The notes below the pieces were generated by a model. The model was not told where the DNA came from and made no database searches. It saw nothing but the letters and a program-made list of their open reading frames with translations. Made by a program: the position numbers and the translations under genes. A stretch of DNA of 64,000 nucleotides from Sulfitobacter mediterraneus (GTDB taxonomy: Bacteria; Pseudomonadota; Alphaproteobacteria; Rhodobacterales; Rhodobacteraceae). This document shows positions 63,223 through 64,000 of this stretch, piece after piece (position 1 is the stretch's first letter; every line of letters begins with the position of its first letter). Location: contig NZ_CP069004.1 of NCBI RefSeq assembly GCF_016801775.1, positions 992,001 through 1,056,000 on the forward strand. The letters run 5' to 3'.

Positions 63223-64000
63223 TTAGCGCCCCAAGGACCACCAACCGCGCCGCTTTGGCTTTTTCGCCTCTTCCGCTTGATCCGGCTTGGCCTCTGCCAC
63301 GGGCTCCGCCGCCGCAACAGTCTCGACGGCCTTGGGCTCTTCGGCGGCAACAGGTTCCGGCGCAGGCTCGGGCGCTGGCGCAGCTGCCTGTTCCGGCGCT
63401 TTGGCCTCTTCCGGCTCTGATGCAGTTTCCGCCGCCTTGGTCTTGGATTTTGGTGCTGCCTTTGCCTTGGGCTCGGCCTTCGGCTTGGCCTTGGCGCGGG
63501 TGCGCTTTGGCTTGGGCTTCTCTTCCGCCGCATCGGCCGATTTTTCTTCCGCCATGGTGGTCTCTGCAGCGGCCTCTTCCGTGGCTTTGCTGTCCGCCTT
63601 CTTGGCGCGGCTGCGCGGTTTCGGCTTGGCCTTGGCTTTGGGCTTTTCGTCCTCAGCTGCCTCCGGTGCAGGTTCCGCAGTCTTGGCATCCCCATCGGCG
63701 GCCGCTTCTGCCGCTTCTTTCTCGGCTTTGGCTTTGGCGCTGGTGCTGCGGGACCGGCTGCGGGTTTTGGGCTTGGGCTTTTCTTCCGCTACTGGCGTGT
63801 CCGCTTTGGCATCACTGGCCGCATCTGCCGCAACCGGCGCCGCGTCAGATTTGGCCTCTTCAGCAGTGTCCTGCTTTGCCGGTTCGGAGGTGTCTGAACC
63901 CTCTGCATTCTGGGGCGCATCGGCGTTCTCATCGGCAGAAGACGCGTCTTTGTTGTCTTCGCCGTTCTGATAATCACCGCCACCATTCTTGCCGCGACCA
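63223..64000 (-). CDS. rne: Ribonuclease E, C-terminal part (rest outside the window)
   Basis: The minus-strand frame is open to the window edge and reads as a 258-residue low-complexity tail. It has Gly/Asn-rich then Ala/Glu/Lys/Pro-rich stretches with repeated EEKPKPK(T/R)R(S/A)(R/K) units, and ends KPKRRGWWSLGR. This ending is typical of RNase E in Rhodobacteraceae, where the disordered tail scaffolds the degradosome and binds RNA. The catalytic half lies upstream, beyond 64000. A start at 63555 is internal. Confidence 0.85.
   Translation of the reverse strand, partial: GRGKNGGGDYQNGEDNKDASSADENADAPQNAEGSDTSEPAKQDTAEEAKSDAAPVAADAASDAKADTPVAEEKPKPKTRSRSRSTSAKAKAEKEAAEAAADGDAKTAEPAPEAAEDEKPKAKAKPKPRSRAKKADSKATEEAAAETTMAEEKSADAAEEKPKPKRTRAKAKPKAEPKAKAAPKSKTKAAETASEPEEAKAPEQAAAPAPEPAPEPVAAEEPKAVETVAAAEPVAEAKPDQAEEAKKPKRRGWWSLGR

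Noticed and set aside
63287..63970. Plus-strand Ala/Ser-rich frame of 227 residues
   Set aside because: It is the antisense of the repetitive rne tail; the low-complexity translation arises from the Ala/Lys/Glu repeats.

Overview
The window reads as chromosomal DNA of a marine Rhodobacteraceae member (Roseobacter group, Alphaproteobacteria). The support is a DMSP demethylase and acrylyl-CoA reductase pair (dmdA-acuI), a trgA-trgB-cysK tellurite locus, a circularly permuted two-piece tmRNA with tag ANDNRAPVAMAA, an alphaproteobacterial SspB, and the acidic/basic low-complexity tail of an RNase E. Base composition is GC-rich and even. I see no prophage, insertion sequence, CRISPR array or plasmid module.

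Layout. 1-5 kb: the end of an SDR gene, an RTX/DUF4214 secreted protein, and a PuuR-like regulator divergent from a GABA-type aminotransferase. 5.7-15 kb: an unusual amine-centred block. It holds a nitrilase-fold amidase, a 913-residue Orn/Lys/Arg-decarboxylase-like PLP enzyme, an ATP-grasp ligase and a C45 self-cleaving Ntn hydrolase in one direction. Meeting it tail to tail is a three-domain fusion of kinase, M23 and class III aminotransferase/phospholyase. 15-24 kb: an ArsR regulator divergent from two YeeE/YedE sulfur-transport halves, rlmE-ppx, a sulfotransferase, a one-carbon trio (PF13769-like protein, MetF-like, methyl-THF methyltransferase) and an MFS exporter. 24-31 kb: a chemotaxis cluster (STAS-cheY-cheA-cheW-cheR-cheY-orf facing cheB-cheD).

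31.8-40.4 kb: tRNA-Ser, then on the minus strand phr, cfa and the string trgA-trgB-cysK-mscS-alaX, which looks like a membrane, thiol and light stress region. 40.5-48.6 kb: a class V PLP enzyme, a BCCT transporter, and a DMSP operon (dinB-like, dmdA, acuI, unknown, HIT) divergent from a GntR regulator that has two operator-like repeats at its own start. 48.7-56 kb: a double-HAMP chemoreceptor, ssrA, an M20 amidohydrolase, rhodanese-chrB with chrA, and sspB. 56-64 kb: fumC with two tiny conserved genes, an array of four 22-base palindromes, fba, a P450 coupled to a membrane alpha/beta hydrolase, ccdA, tusA and the 3' end of rne.

How the genes fit together. DMSP could enter by the BCCT carrier. 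DmdA moves its methyl group to THF and AcuI removes acrylyl-CoA. CysK can fix reduced sulfur, and the MetF-like protein could handle methyl-THF. The two observations I would follow first are the four-gene decarboxylase/ATP-grasp/C45/amidase operon, which carries an internal terminator-like hairpin and has no pathway I can name, and the palindrome array at 58226-58344, whose arms differ completely between units yet pair perfectly within each unit.
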